The notes beneath the pieces are model-generated. The model searched no databases, was not told where the DNA came from, and was given only the letters and a program-made list of their open reading frames with translations. From NCBI GenBank assembly GCA_035526335.1, contig DATLCN010000035.1, forward strand, positions 1-64,000: a stretch of DNA of 64,000 nt. Direction: 5' to 3'. Shown in pieces: positions 52,674 through 61,424 of this stretch. The position numbers were made by a program, and so were the translations under genes. This stretch comes from GCA-2861595 sp035526335 (GTDB lineage Bacteria > Actinomycetota > Acidimicrobiia > Acidimicrobiales > GCA-2861595). The stretch's first letter is position 1. Each line of letters begins with the position of its first letter.

Positions 52674-54059
52674 GTGCGGATCCTCGTGCTGGTCGACGGC
52701 GAGCACTACCCCTCCGTGGTGAGGGCCGCCATCGACCGCCTCCCGTCTCTTTTTCCCGGCACCGAGGTGGTTGCCGCCGCGCTGCTCGGCGGTTCCGAGA
52801 AGCTGAGCGGGACCGGCGCAACCGAGGAGCTGGAGGCCCAGTTGGGACTACCAGTCGTGACCGGCGCCGATGCCGACCAGGCCCTCGTCGCCGGTCTGGC
52901 CGCGACCCGGCCCGATCTGGTCTACGACCTGTCCGACGAACCGGTGCTGGACGCCCGCAGCCGTCTGCGGCTCGTGGCCCGTGTGCTCGCCGCCGGTGTG
53001 TCCTACGAGGGTGCGGACTTCCGCTTCGACCCGCCGCCCCGCCCGCGTGTCGCCACCAAGCCTGCGCTGGCCGTGATCGGCACCGGAAAGAGGACGGGGA
53101 AGACGGCCGTGACCGCGCATCTGGCGCGGCTCCTGCGCCACCGGGGGACTGCTCCTGTCGTGGTCGCCATGGGCCGGGGTGGGCCCGCCACGCCGGAGAT
53201 GGTCGACCCTGCCACCTTCGACCTGACACCCGAAGGGCTGGTGGCGCTGGCCGAGAGCGGTCGCCACGCGGCCAGCGACCACCTGGAGGACGCGGTGATG
53301 TCCGGAGCCGTGGCCATAGGCACCCGCCGCTGCGGCGGGGGCATGGCCGGCGCTCCCGCCGACGACACCTTCGCCGACGGCGTCCGGATGGCCAACGACC
53401 GCCCCGAGCCGTTCCTGCTTTTGGAGGGCAGCGGCCAGGCCATCCCTCCGGTGGAGGCCGACGCCACCGTGCTGGTGATACCCGGGTCGGCCGATCCGGA
53501 ACTGGTCGCCGGCTACCTGGGCGCCTATCGCCTGTTGCTCGCGGACCTCATCGTGATTACGATGGCGGTGACGTCGTTGGCGGCCTCGGTACCCCGCGCC
53601 AACTTCGAGCGGGATGTCCAACGGCTGTTGCAAGGAGCAGCGGCCAGGACCTGCCCCACGGTACGGGTCACGCTCCGGCCAACCCCCCTCTCTCCGATTT
53701 CCGGTCGACGTGTCTTCTACGCCACAACTGCCCCCGCCTCCGCTAGAGCCCACCTGGCGGCGCACCTCGAGCACGAACATGGAGCGAAAGTCACGGGCAT
53801 CTCCCATAATCTCGCCAACCGCCCCCTCCTTCTCGCCGATCTCGAGGCGGCCACGGGTGCCGACGTCCTCGTCGTGGAGTTGAAGGCCGCCGGTGTGGAT
53901 CTGGCTGCCAGGTACGCCCTCGAGAGGGGCATCGAGGTCGTGTTCTGCGACAACCGCGTCGAGACTCTCGGCGGTGACGGCACTTTCGACGAGTTGAGCC
54001 TGGCCACAGCCGACCTGGCCGCGGATCGTTTCCGTCGGCGCACGGTGGCCAGACGATGA
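52674..54059 (+). CDS. cpgS: Cyclic 2,3-diphosphoglycerate synthetase-like protein
   Basis: The 461-residue protein matches the archaeal cDPG synthetase, which closes 2,3-diphosphoglycerate to the cyclic thermoprotectant cDPG using ATP. An N-terminal domain (VRILVLVDGEHYPSVVRAAI) precedes a P-loop domain with GTGKRTGKTAVT (P-loop 136-144) and a C-terminal part with LVVELKAAGVDLAARYALE. Length fits the family. The next gene, coupled by ATGA, is a 2-phosphoglycerate kinase, the other half of the pathway. The GTG start is preceded by TACAGT about 35 bases upstream. The pathway is known from thermophilic archaea; whether this bacterium makes cDPG is inference. Confidence 0.85.
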   Translation: MRILVLVDGEHYPSVVRAAIDRLPSLFPGTEVVAAALLGGSEKLSGTGATEELEAQLGLPVVTGADADQALVAGLAATRPDLVYDLSDEPVLDARSRLRLVARVLAAGVSYEGADFRFDPPPRPRVATKPALAVIGTGKRTGKTAVTAHLARLLRHRGTAPVVVAMGRGGPATPEMVDPATFDLTPEGLVALAESGRHAASDHLEDAVMSGAVAIGTRRCGGGMAGAPADDTFADGVRMANDRPEPFLLLEGSGQAIPPVEADATVLVIPGSADPELVAGYLGAYRLLLADLIVITMAVTSLAASVPRANFERDVQRLLQGAAARTCPTVRVTLRPTPLSPISGRRVFYATTAPASARAHLAAHLEHEHGAKVTGISHNLANRPLLLADLEAATGADVLVVELKAAGVDLAARYALERGIEVVFCDNRVETLGGDGTFDELSLATADLAADRFRRRTVARR

Positions 54060-55063
54060 CCGGACCGGGGGTTTCGCCCCACGCCGGCCCCCGCTACGTC
54101 GTCATCGACGACAAGGACTACGAGCTGCCCTACTCCAAGGGCCTGATGGCGTCCCGGATCATGGCCACCGGACTGGCGCCGGCCCGCGCCTTCCACGTGG
54201 CCGAGATCGTCGAAGCCCGGTTGTCGGCACAGTCCGACGGCGGCATCACCCTGCGGGAACTCAACGAGATGGTGCTGGAGGTGCTCACCGAGGAGGTGGG
54301 CGAGCGCTACGCGGCGTCGTTCGCCAAGTGGCAGCTGGTGGCGCAGCTCGACATCCCACTGGTCGTGCTCATCGGGGGTGCCACCGGGGTCGGTAAGTCC
54401 ACGATCGCCACCATGCTGGCCAGCCGTCTCGGGATGACGCGTGTGATCCCCACCGACGCCATCCGCGAGGTGATGCGGTCGATGATCACCGAAGGCCTGA
54501 TGCCCACGCTCCACACCTCGTCCTTCGACGCCGCGCGCCTTCTGCGCTATCCGGTCCCGCGCGGCGCCGACCCCACCATCATCGGCTTCCGGGAGCAGGC
54601 GGTCGCCGTGGCCGTCGGTATCGACGCCCTCATAGCGCGGGCGGCCGACGAGGGAACCGACCTCATCCTCGAGGGTGCCCACCTCGTGCCGGGCTTCGTC
54701 GACGAGGCCCGGTTCAAGGGCCGGGCCGTGGTGGTGCCGCTGGTGGTGACGGTGGACGACGAGGAGCTGCACCGGAGTCACTTCCTCATCCGGGCCCACG
54801 AGGTCCGCAGCCGCCCGTCGGACAGGTACCTCGACGCGTTCGACAACATCCGCAAGCAGCAGAAGTACGTAAAATCCATGGCGCTCGAGCACGGGATCCC
54901 CGTGGTTCCCTCGTACAGCCTCGACGCCGCGCTGTCCCAGGTCGTCGACCTGGTCGTCGATCAGGCCTTCGAGGCCGTCCCGAAAACCAATCCCGAGCCG
55001 GTCGGCGCGCCGGCTCCCGACCAGTCCCCCTTCCCCGGCGGACGCAAGAGAGGTGCACCATGA
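54056..55063 (+). CDS. 2-phosphoglycerate kinase
   Basis: The 335-residue protein has an N-terminal ATP-cone-like domain (DKDYELPYSKGLMASRIMAT) and a kinase domain with the P-loop GGATGVGKS (107-115). The segment VIPTDAIREVMRSMI is typical of archaeal 2-phosphoglycerate kinases, which make 2,3-diphosphoglycerate from 2-phosphoglycerate and ATP. It overlaps the cDPG synthetase gene (ATGA) and also the rho start (ATGA), so it sits inside the conserved thr-rho block in the place where other actinobacteria have thrB. Confidence 0.87.
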   Translation: MTGPGVSPHAGPRYVVIDDKDYELPYSKGLMASRIMATGLAPARAFHVAEIVEARLSAQSDGGITLRELNEMVLEVLTEEVGERYAASFAKWQLVAQLDIPLVVLIGGATGVGKSTIATMLASRLGMTRVIPTDAIREVMRSMITEGLMPTLHTSSFDAARLLRYPVPRGADPTIIGFREQAVAVAVGIDALIARAADEGTDLILEGAHLVPGFVDEARFKGRAVVVPLVVTVDDEELHRSHFLIRAHEVRSRPSDRYLDAFDNIRKQQKYVKSMALEHGIPVVPSYSLDAALSQVVDLVVDQAFEAVPKTNPEPVGAPAPDQSPFPGGRKRGAP

Positions 55064-56940
55064 GCGGAGAGCAGCAGCTCGAGCGCTCGGTACTGGAAGC
55101 CAAGGAGCGTGAGGAGCTTCAGGCCATCGCCGAAGCCCTCGGCGTCAAGCCGGCCTCCCGAGCCAGCAAGGCCACCCTGGTGGGCCAGATCCTGAAGGCG
55201 ACGGGGGTGGAGGAACCGGCCAACGGAAGCGCCGCGGCTCCGGCCCGACGTGGCCGGCGCCCGCGAACCACCACCACCGTTGCCGGCGCAGACGACGGCT
55301 CGACGGAGCATCCGTCCTCGCCGGACTCTCCGCTCGAGACCTGGCCCGGCGGTGCCGGCGAGGTGGCGGGCGATCCCGAGAGCCAGCTCATCGTCGAGTC
55401 CGACGATGGCCAGGATCAGGACGACGCCGGTGCCGGAGGCAAGGGCGCGGCAGAGGGATCCACGAACCCCGCGCCCGCCGGAGCCGCTGAAGCCAACGGC
55501 GCCCATGGCCCGGCTGGCGAAGGCTCTCCCGTCGGCCAGCAGGCCGAGCGCACCACGTCGGCACCGGCGTACCGCACGAACCCGCAACGGGACAACAACC
55601 ACGGGGCCGAGCGGGCGGTGCAGCGGTCGTGGGAGCCCGGCGGAGGCGGCCAGGGCCCGGGCCAGGGCCAGGGCACACCGGAGTCAGCCAACCGCCGGCG
55701 CCGCCGGCGGGGACGCGAGCGCGACCAGCGCACCGAGCGGCCCGACCAGCGCTCCGAGCGCGACCTCCAGGGTTCGCCCCAGGACCAGCAGTTCCAGGGT
55801 GAGCCCGTGCCGGTATCGGGCCTGCTCGACCTCAACGACCAGGGTTACGGCTTCCTGCGGGCCCGGGGCTACCTGCCCAGCCCGGACGATGCCTACGTGT
55901 CGATCAGCCAGGTGCGTCGTTTCGCACTCCGCAATGGCGATCACATCGAGGGTGCCTGCCGCCCCGCGGGCAGCACCGAGAAGTACCCGGCCCTCCTACG
56001 CATCGACACGGTGAGCGGCCTCACCCCCGAGGAGGCCCGCACACGTGCCCGCTTCGAGGACCTGACGCCGCTGTTCCCGGACCAGAAGCTGCGCCTGGAG
56101 ATCCCGGGCGACAACGCCAACATGGTGTCACGGATCGTCGACCTCATCTCGCCGATCGGCAAGGGCCAGCGTGGGTTGATCGTGTCGCCCCCGAAGGCGG
56201 GCAAGACGACGGTGCTCAAGCAGATCGCCCACTCGATCGAGGTCAACAATCCCGATGTCCACCTCATGGTCCTGCTCGTGGACGAGCGACCGGAGGAGGT
56301 GACCGACATGCGCCGGTCGGTCAAGGGCGAGGTCATGGCCTCCACCTTCGACCGTCCGGCGGAGGAGCACACCGCCCTGGCCGAGCTGGCCATCGACCGG
56401 GCCCGCCGCCTGGCCGAGCTGGGCCGGGACGTGGTGATCGTCCTCGACGGCATCACCCGGTTGGCCCGCGCCTACAACCTGGCGGCGCCGGCAACCGGCC
56501 GCATCATGGCCGGCGGCATCGACACCGGGGCCCTCTACCCGCCCAAGAAGTTCTTCGGGGCGGCCCGCAACCTGGAGGAGGGGGGATCCCTCACCATCCT
56601 GGCCACGGCCCTGGTGGAGACCAACAACCGCATGGACGAGGTCATCTTCGAGGAGTTCAAGGGCACCGGCAACATGGAGCTGCGCCTCGACCGCAAGCTG
56701 GCCGAGCGGCGGATCTACCCGGCCATCGACGTCAACGCCAGCTCCACCCGTCACGAGGAGCTGCTCTTCGAGCGCAACCAGCTCCAGCAGGTGTGGAAGC
56801 TGCGCCGGGTCCTGAACGCGCTGGCCAGCGAGGGAAGCGCGGCGAGCAGTCTGGAGTTGTTGATGGACAAGATCAAGGCCACCAGGAGCAACGACGAGTT
56901 CCTGTCCGAGATCGCCAAGGGACCGGCGGCCGGCGTGTGA
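55060..56940 (+). CDS. rho: Transcription termination factor Rho with long low-complexity insertion
   Basis: The 626-residue RNA-dependent ATPase ends transcription of untranslated RNA. It has the N-terminal Rho_N helix region (ERSVLEAKEREELQAIAEAL), then about 190 residues of low complexity (Gly/Ala/Gln, with RRRRRGRERDQ and tandem QRSER-like units), then the cold-shock RNA-binding domain (VSGLLDLNDQGYGFLRARGY) and the ATPase with SPPKAGKTT. Q-loop and R-loop regions look complete. The insertion is typical of actinobacterial Rho and is thought to bind RNA. Coupled by ATGA to the kinase gene upstream. Confidence 0.97.
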   Translation: MSGEQQLERSVLEAKEREELQAIAEALGVKPASRASKATLVGQILKATGVEEPANGSAAAPARRGRRPRTTTTVAGADDGSTEHPSSPDSPLETWPGGAGEVAGDPESQLIVESDDGQDQDDAGAGGKGAAEGSTNPAPAGAAEANGAHGPAGEGSPVGQQAERTTSAPAYRTNPQRDNNHGAERAVQRSWEPGGGGQGPGQGQGTPESANRRRRRRGRERDQRTERPDQRSERDLQGSPQDQQFQGEPVPVSGLLDLNDQGYGFLRARGYLPSPDDAYVSISQVRRFALRNGDHIEGACRPAGSTEKYPALLRIDTVSGLTPEEARTRARFEDLTPLFPDQKLRLEIPGDNANMVSRIVDLISPIGKGQRGLIVSPPKAGKTTVLKQIAHSIEVNNPDVHLMVLLVDERPEEVTDMRRSVKGEVMASTFDRPAEEHTALAELAIDRARRLAELGRDVVIVLDGITRLARAYNLAAPATGRIMAGGIDTGALYPPKKFFGAARNLEEGGSLTILATALVETNNRMDEVIFEEFKGTGNMELRLDRKLAERRIYPAIDVNASSTRHEELLFERNQLQQVWKLRRVLNALASEGSAASSLELLMDKIKATRSNDEFLSEIAKGPAAGV

Positions 56941-56970
56941 ACCCTGGCGGCCGGTAACCTCGGGGGCGAC

Positions 56971-57192
56971 ATGAAGACCGACATCCATCCTGACTACGTC
57001 GAAGCCAAGGTGAAGTGCTCCTGCGGGAACACCTTCACCACCCATTCCACCAAGGCCGACCTGCACATCGAGCTCTGCAACGAGTGCCACCCCTTCTACA
57101 CCGGTAAGCAGAAGTTGGTCGACACCGGCGGCCGCGTCGAGCGCTTCGAGAAGCGCTACGGCAAGCGGCCGTCGAAGAAGCCGGCCGAGTAG
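56971..57192 (+). CDS. rpmE: Ribosomal protein bL31, zinc-binding form
   Basis: This 73-residue large-subunit protein carries the four zinc cysteines Cys16, Cys18, Cys36 and Cys39 (CSCGNTF and LCNECHPFYTG), so it is the C+ form used when zinc is sufficient. GGGGGCGAC precedes the ATG as ribosome binding site, and TAACCT 10 nt upstream may be a promoter. The order rho-rpmE-...-prfA is conserved in actinobacteria. Confidence 0.97.
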   Translation: MKTDIHPDYVEAKVKCSCGNTFTTHSTKADLHIELCNECHPFYTGKQKLVDTGGRVERFEKRYGKRPSKKPAE

Positions 57193-57271
57193 CGCCCACT
57201 CGGGTCATCCGGCGCCGGCCATCGACTCCGCCCGCCGCCAAGGCCTCTACGCGGCCAAGCTGCGGGCCCTT

Positions 57272-58210
57272 GTGGCCGAGAACTTTTCGGCCTCCGACGC
57301 CACGGGCGCCGCCGCCGCCACCTTCCCGGGTGGTGCCGCCCTCCGCCGCGGGTCCACCGGGTGGGTACTGGTCGAGGATCTCCCGGAGCGGGCGCTCGGT
57401 GGGGCTCTGGTCTGGGCGGCAAGGAGCGACCTCGAGGAACTGCACGTGCTCACGGGGAGCAAGGACGCCGCCGGCGTCCTTGCCCGCCGCGCCGGCGCCT
57501 TCCGCCGCCCGCCTCGGGTCTGGTTGACCCATGGCCGCACCGTGAGCCCGGCCGTCGCAGCGTCCCTTCCCGCTCTACGGCAGCCTGCCGGCGCCGATCT
57601 GGCCGTCGCCGCCATGTTCGCCGCTGCGGGGGCCGAGGCGGTAGTCGAACACGGCGTGCTCGTGGCCGAGGTTTTGGGCCTGGAGGTGGGGCGGGTCGTG
57701 GAGGGACGCCTGGACGTGGGCGTCGGCAAGCACGACCGGGAGGCGCAACGGCTGGTGCACGGGGACCGGCCCCCCGAAGAATCCCTGTTGGCAGCGGTGG
57801 CGGCCGTTCGAGAGGTGCGCCGACCCGACGCCCCGGTCCACGAGATGAACCGCCTGGCCCAGGAGCGATGGCTCCGGTCGGTGGTGATGGCCAACCCGAC
57901 GCTGGTCGGGGCCGCGTTCCTCGCACCCTTGCCGGACCCGGTACGCCGGGAGGGCCTGCGCAGGCCGGCGCCGGCGCCGTCCGCCGGCGTTGACGCCCGA
58001 GGCCGCCCCCTCGTCGTGGTGTGCTCGACGGGTATCGACCTGGACCTCGTTCCCACCGCGGCGGACGCCCGCCTCGGCCATGACCCCACCGCCCGGCTCA
58101 TCATCGTCGTCCCCGAGGCCGACGACCATCCGGTGACACGTGACCTGGCCGCCGCGCTCGTCGATCCCGCCGAGGTGGTCGCCATGCCGGGCGACTGGCG
58201 CCGCACGTAG
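57272..58210 (+). CDS. Conserved hypothetical protein between rpmE and prfA
   Basis: This predicted 312-residue cytoplasmic protein has no motif I recognise. Repeated hydrophobic strands (GWVLVEDLP, GALVWAA, VVVCSTGIDLDLVP, RLIIVVPEADDHP) point to an alpha/beta fold. GTG 57272 is the first normal start, but the open frame continues upstream as IDSARRQGLYAAKLRALVAE, which looks like real protein and has no ATG, GTG or TTG. An ATC at 57221 could be the true start, by analogy with lysA, but here no -10 box sits at the right distance. Its place in the conserved prfA block suggests a link with translation. Confidence 0.7.
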   Translation: MAENFSASDATGAAAATFPGGAALRRGSTGWVLVEDLPERALGGALVWAARSDLEELHVLTGSKDAAGVLARRAGAFRRPPRVWLTHGRTVSPAVAASLPALRQPAGADLAVAAMFAAAGAEAVVEHGVLVAEVLGLEVGRVVEGRLDVGVGKHDREAQRLVHGDRPPEESLLAAVAAVREVRRPDAPVHEMNRLAQERWLRSVVMANPTLVGAAFLAPLPDPVRREGLRRPAPAPSAGVDARGRPLVVVCSTGIDLDLVPTAADARLGHDPTARLIIVVPEADDHPVTRDLAAALVDPAEVVAMPGDWRRT

Positions 58211-58213
58211 CCT
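58208..58213 (+). promoter_or_regulatory. -10 box of a leaderless transcript (prfA)
   Basis: TAGCCT is followed by TTGACG (6 nt) and GTG 58220. The stretch is almost identical to the lhr promoter (15737-15751), differing at one base. Confidence 0.6.
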
Positions 58214-58219
58214 TGACGG

Positions 58220-59281
58220 GTGCTCGAGCGATTGGCCGGACTGGAGGAGGAGTACGCCCGGCTGAGCGAGCGGATGAACGACCCGGCGGTGCTCACCGAC
58301 CAGCATGCGCTGCGCGACACCGGCCGGCGCCTCAAGGAGCTGGAGCCCATCGTGGCCGCCTTCCGCTCCTACCGGGAGGCCACTGGGAACCTGGCCGCCG
58401 GCCGGGAGATGCTCGAGGATGCCACCGGCTCGGACCGTGAGCCGCTCGTCGCCGAGGTGGCCGACCTCACCTGCACGATCGCCCGGCTGGAGTCGGAGCT
58501 CGAGGTTCTCCTCCTGCCCAAGGGCGAGAACGACGACCGCAACGTCATCGTCGAGATCCGGGGCGCCGAAGGGGGCGAGGAGGCCAACCTCTTCGCCAAG
58601 GACCTGTTCGACATGTACCTGCGCTACGCCGACAAGATGGGCTGGAAGCACGAGATGCTCGGCGCCGATCCCTCGGACAAAGGTGGGTTCAACGAGGTCA
58701 GTTTCCTGGTGAAGGGCGATGGAGTCTGGAGCCATCTGAAGCACGAGGGGGGTCCCCACCGGGTTCAGCGGGTTCCGGTCACGGAGTCGCAGGGCCGCAT
58801 CCACACCAGCTCGGCCACCGTCACCGTCCTCCCCGAGGCCGAAGAGCTCGACGTACACCTCGATCCCAACGATCTGAAGATCGACGTCTACCGCTCCACC
58901 GGTCCCGGGGGCCAGTCGGTCAACACCACGGACTCGGCGGTGCGCATCACCCACCTGCCCACCGGGATCGTCGTGGCCATGCAGGACGAGAAGAGCCAGA
59001 TCCAGAACCGGGCCAAGGCTCTGCAGGTGCTCCGCTCCCGCCTCCTCAAGGCTGAGCAGGACCGTCAGGCCGAGGAGGCCTCCGCCCAGCGCAAGAGCCA
59101 GGTGGGCGGGGGCGGGCGCTCGGAGAAGATCCGCACGTACAACTTCAAGGAGAACCGGGTGACCGACCACAGGATCGGCCTCACCCTGCACAAGCTCGAC
59201 AAGGTGCTAATGGGTGAGCTCGACGACCTGGTGGACGCGCTTCTCGCCGAGGAGCGGACCCGTCAGTTGCGTGGGGAGTGA
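58220..59281 (+). CDS. prfA: Peptide chain release factor 1
   Basis: The 353-residue protein reads UAA and UAG stop codons and releases the finished peptide. The GGQ motif is at 230-232 (STGPGGQSVNTTDSA). The stop-codon recognition tripeptide is PVT (186-188), matching the PxT of RF1 and not the SPF of RF2. The N-terminal helices are complete. It starts at GTG 58220, and its stop overlaps the prmC start by GTGA. Confidence 0.97.
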   Translation: MLERLAGLEEEYARLSERMNDPAVLTDQHALRDTGRRLKELEPIVAAFRSYREATGNLAAGREMLEDATGSDREPLVAEVADLTCTIARLESELEVLLLPKGENDDRNVIVEIRGAEGGEEANLFAKDLFDMYLRYADKMGWKHEMLGADPSDKGGFNEVSFLVKGDGVWSHLKHEGGPHRVQRVPVTESQGRIHTSSATVTVLPEAEELDVHLDPNDLKIDVYRSTGPGGQSVNTTDSAVRITHLPTGIVVAMQDEKSQIQNRAKALQVLRSRLLKAEQDRQAEEASAQRKSQVGGGGRSEKIRTYNFKENRVTDHRIGLTLHKLDKVLMGELDDLVDALLAEERTRQLRGE

Positions 59282-60165
59282 CGGCGGTGGCCACCGAGAT
59301 CGGCGCCGGCACCGCGACGGTGCGCTGGCGGGGGCTGCTGGCCGAGGCGGCAGCCCGCCTGGGGTCGGCCGTCGATGCCCGCCGGATACTGGAGCGGGCC
59401 TCGGGAATTGAAGGTGCCGAGCTCCACCTCGGGCTCGACGAACCCGTGACGGTCCGCACCGCGGCCCATTTCGAGGCGATGGTGCAGCGACGGGAGGCGG
59501 GTGAGCCGCTGCAGTACGTGATCGGCTCGTGGGGCTTCCGGTCGATCGACGTCTTCGTCGACCGCCGGGTGCTCGTTCCCCGGCCGGAGACGGAGGCGGT
59601 GGTCGAAGTGGCCCTGGCCGAGCTGCGGCGGTTGGGCGCCGGCCGCCACCCGACGGTGGTGGACCTGGGCACCGGCTCGGGGGCCATCGCCCTTTCGATC
59701 GCGAGTGAGGTTGCCGGCGCCGACGTTTGGGCGACGGATCGTTCCGCCGACGCGCTGGCCGTCGCGCGGGCCAATCTGGCCGGTCTGGGCCGCGCCGGCA
59801 CCCGGGTGCGTCTCGTCGAGGGCTCGTGGTTCAGCGCCCTCCCTCCGATCCTGAGGGGCCGGGTCCACCTCATCGTGTCCAACCCTCCCTACGTGGGGGA
59901 GAGCGAGGTGCCCGACCTTCCTCCGGAGGTGGCCCGCTGGGAGCCCCGCTCCGCCCTGGTCGGCGGGCCCACCGGCCTCGAGCAGGTCGAGGCGGTCATC
60001 GAAGGGGCGCCGCCATGGCTGTCCAGGCCGGGCTCACTGGTCGTGGAGATCGCCCCCCACCAGGCCTCTGCCGCCGTGAGCCGCGCCCTGGGCGCCGGCT
60101 TCTCCGAAGCCGGAGTCCAGCCCGACCTCGCCGGCCGCCTCCGAGCCCTCGTCGCCCGGATCTGA
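59278..60165 (+). CDS. prmC: Release factor glutamine methyltransferase
   Basis: The 295-residue SAM-dependent enzyme methylates the Gln of the GGQ motif in release factors, including the product of the preceding gene. Seen are the N-terminal helical domain, motif I VVDLGTGSGAIALSIA and the catalytic SNPPYV. It starts with GTG in a GTGA overlap with prfA, so the enzyme and its substrate are made together. Confidence 0.96.
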   Translation: MTAVATEIGAGTATVRWRGLLAEAAARLGSAVDARRILERASGIEGAELHLGLDEPVTVRTAAHFEAMVQRREAGEPLQYVIGSWGFRSIDVFVDRRVLVPRPETEAVVEVALAELRRLGAGRHPTVVDLGTGSGAIALSIASEVAGADVWATDRSADALAVARANLAGLGRAGTRVRLVEGSWFSALPPILRGRVHLIVSNPPYVGESEVPDLPPEVARWEPRSALVGGPTGLEQVEAVIEGAPPWLSRPGSLVVEIAPHQASAAVSRALGAGFSEAGVQPDLAGRLRALVARI

Positions 60166-60177
60166 GCAGATATCGGC

Positions 60178-60807
60178 GTGGCCATGCTGCCCGCCTCGGG
60201 CGACCCGCCGGCGGCCGAGCTCGTGCTCGAGGCCGTCGCGGCCCTGCACGCCGGCCAGATCGTGGCCGTCCCCACCGACACGGTCTACGGCCTGGCGGTG
60301 GATCCCTTCCGCGCCGGCGCCGCTGAGCGCCTCTTCGCGCTCAAGCGCCGGCCTCGTGAGGTGGACCTGCCGGTGCTGGTGGCGGACGAGCGGCAGGCGC
60401 TGTCGCTGACGGTGGCGGTGCCAGACGTCGCCCGCCGGCTCATGGGGCTGTACTGGCCAGGCGCGCTCACGCTCGTGCTCCCCCGCAACCCTGGTGTGGC
60501 CGCCGACCTGGGCACGGACGACGTCACCATCGGCCTGCGCTGCCCAGCTCACCTCGTTCCGCTGGCCCTCTGTGCCGCCGCCGGTCCCCTCGCCACCACC
60601 AGCGCCAACCTCCACGGCGAGCCCACCCTGTGCACCGCGGCCGAGGTCATCGCCACTTTCGGGGACTCCGTCAAGCTCGTCCTCGACGGCGGGACCTGCG
60701 CCGGCACACCCTCCACCGTGGTCGACTGCACCGGCGAAGTCCCCAAGCTCCTCCGCCGAGGCCGTATCCCGTGGGCCGAGATAGTCGCCGCCCTCCTCCA
60801 GACCTAG
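60178..60807 (+). CDS. tsaC: L-threonylcarbamoyladenylate synthase
   Basis: This 209-residue YrdC/Sua5-family enzyme makes threonylcarbamoyl-AMP from threonine, bicarbonate and ATP for the t6A37 modification of tRNAs reading ANN codons. The N-terminus contains IVAVPTDTVYGLAVDP and the KRRPREVDLPVLV loop, and later GPLATTSANLHGEPT; all are family signatures. The C-terminal Sua5 domain is absent, so this is the short TsaC form. GTG 60178 and ATG 60184 are both possible starts. Confidence 0.94.
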   Translation: MAMLPASGDPPAAELVLEAVAALHAGQIVAVPTDTVYGLAVDPFRAGAAERLFALKRRPREVDLPVLVADERQALSLTVAVPDVARRLMGLYWPGALTLVLPRNPGVAADLGTDDVTIGLRCPAHLVPLALCAAAGPLATTSANLHGEPTLCTAAEVIATFGDSVKLVLDGGTCAGTPSTVVDCTGEVPKLLRRGRIPWAEIVAALLQT

Positions 60808-60859
60808 CTCCCACAACCCAGCTACGAAGTCTTGCGCCCGCCAAACTGGCCACCGCCTT

Positions 60860-60865
60860 TAGACT
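60860..60865 (+). promoter_or_regulatory. -10 box of a leaderless transcript starting at an ATC codon (phosphatase)
   Basis: TAGACT is followed by a 7-nt spacer and ATC 60873, in frame with the phosphatase. It lies in the 65-bp gap after tsaC. Confidence 0.55.
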
Positions 60866-60872
60866 CGCCGGC

Positions 60873-61421
60873 ATCGACATCCTCGTCATCTGCACCGGGA
60901 ACATCTGCCGCTCGCCCATGGCCGAGGCCTTTCTGCAGCGCCGGCTGGACGGCATCGGCGAAGAGGCGAGGGTTCACAGCGCCGGTCTCCTCAGCGCCGG
61001 CAACCCCGCCAGCGCCGAAGGGGTGGAGATCCTGGCCGCGATGGGCGTGGACAAGTCGGCCCACCGCAGCCGGCGCATGTCCGAGGACCTTTTGGCGCCG
61101 GCTGATCTCGTCCTGGGCATGGCCCGGGAGCACGTCCGTGAGGCGGTGTCGACGGTGCCGGACGCATGGCCCCGCACCTTCACGTTGAAGGAGCTGGTGC
61201 GCCGCGGAGAGGAGCTCGGGGGCCGGGCTCGGGGGCAGGGCTTCGAGGACTGGCTGGCCAAGCTTCACGTCGGGCGCAGCCGAAACGATCTACTCGGGTA
61301 CTCAGCCGCCGACGATGTGGCCGACCCGATCGGGCGGGGCGCCAACTTCTACAGAGGAACGGCCGAGGAGCTCGACGACCTGGCCCGCCGGCTCGTCGAA
61401 CTGGGCTGGGGAGGTCACTGA
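60873..61421 (+). CDS. Low-molecular-weight protein tyrosine phosphatase
   Basis: This 182-residue enzyme has the P-loop CTGNICRS near its N-terminus (nucleophile Cys7, Arg13) and the general-acid region DVADPIGRG. Other family members begin with Met followed by ILFVC or similar just before CTGN, so the protein must start at about IDILVICTGN. There is no ATG, GTG or TTG at that point: upstream the frame runs into tsaC without a start in the 65-bp gap, and the next ATG (60918) would remove the P-loop. I propose ATC 60873, 7 nt after the TAGACT box. Arsenate reductases share the fold, but the CTGNICRS loop fits a phosphatase. rpiB follows 3 bases after the stop. Confidence 0.9.
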   Translation: MDILVICTGNICRSPMAEAFLQRRLDGIGEEARVHSAGLLSAGNPASAEGVEILAAMGVDKSAHRSRRMSEDLLAPADLVLGMAREHVREAVSTVPDAWPRTFTLKELVRRGEELGGRARGQGFEDWLAKLHVGRSRNDLLGYSAADDVADPIGRGANFYRGTAEELDDLARRLVELGWGGH

Positions 61422-61424
61422 ATC

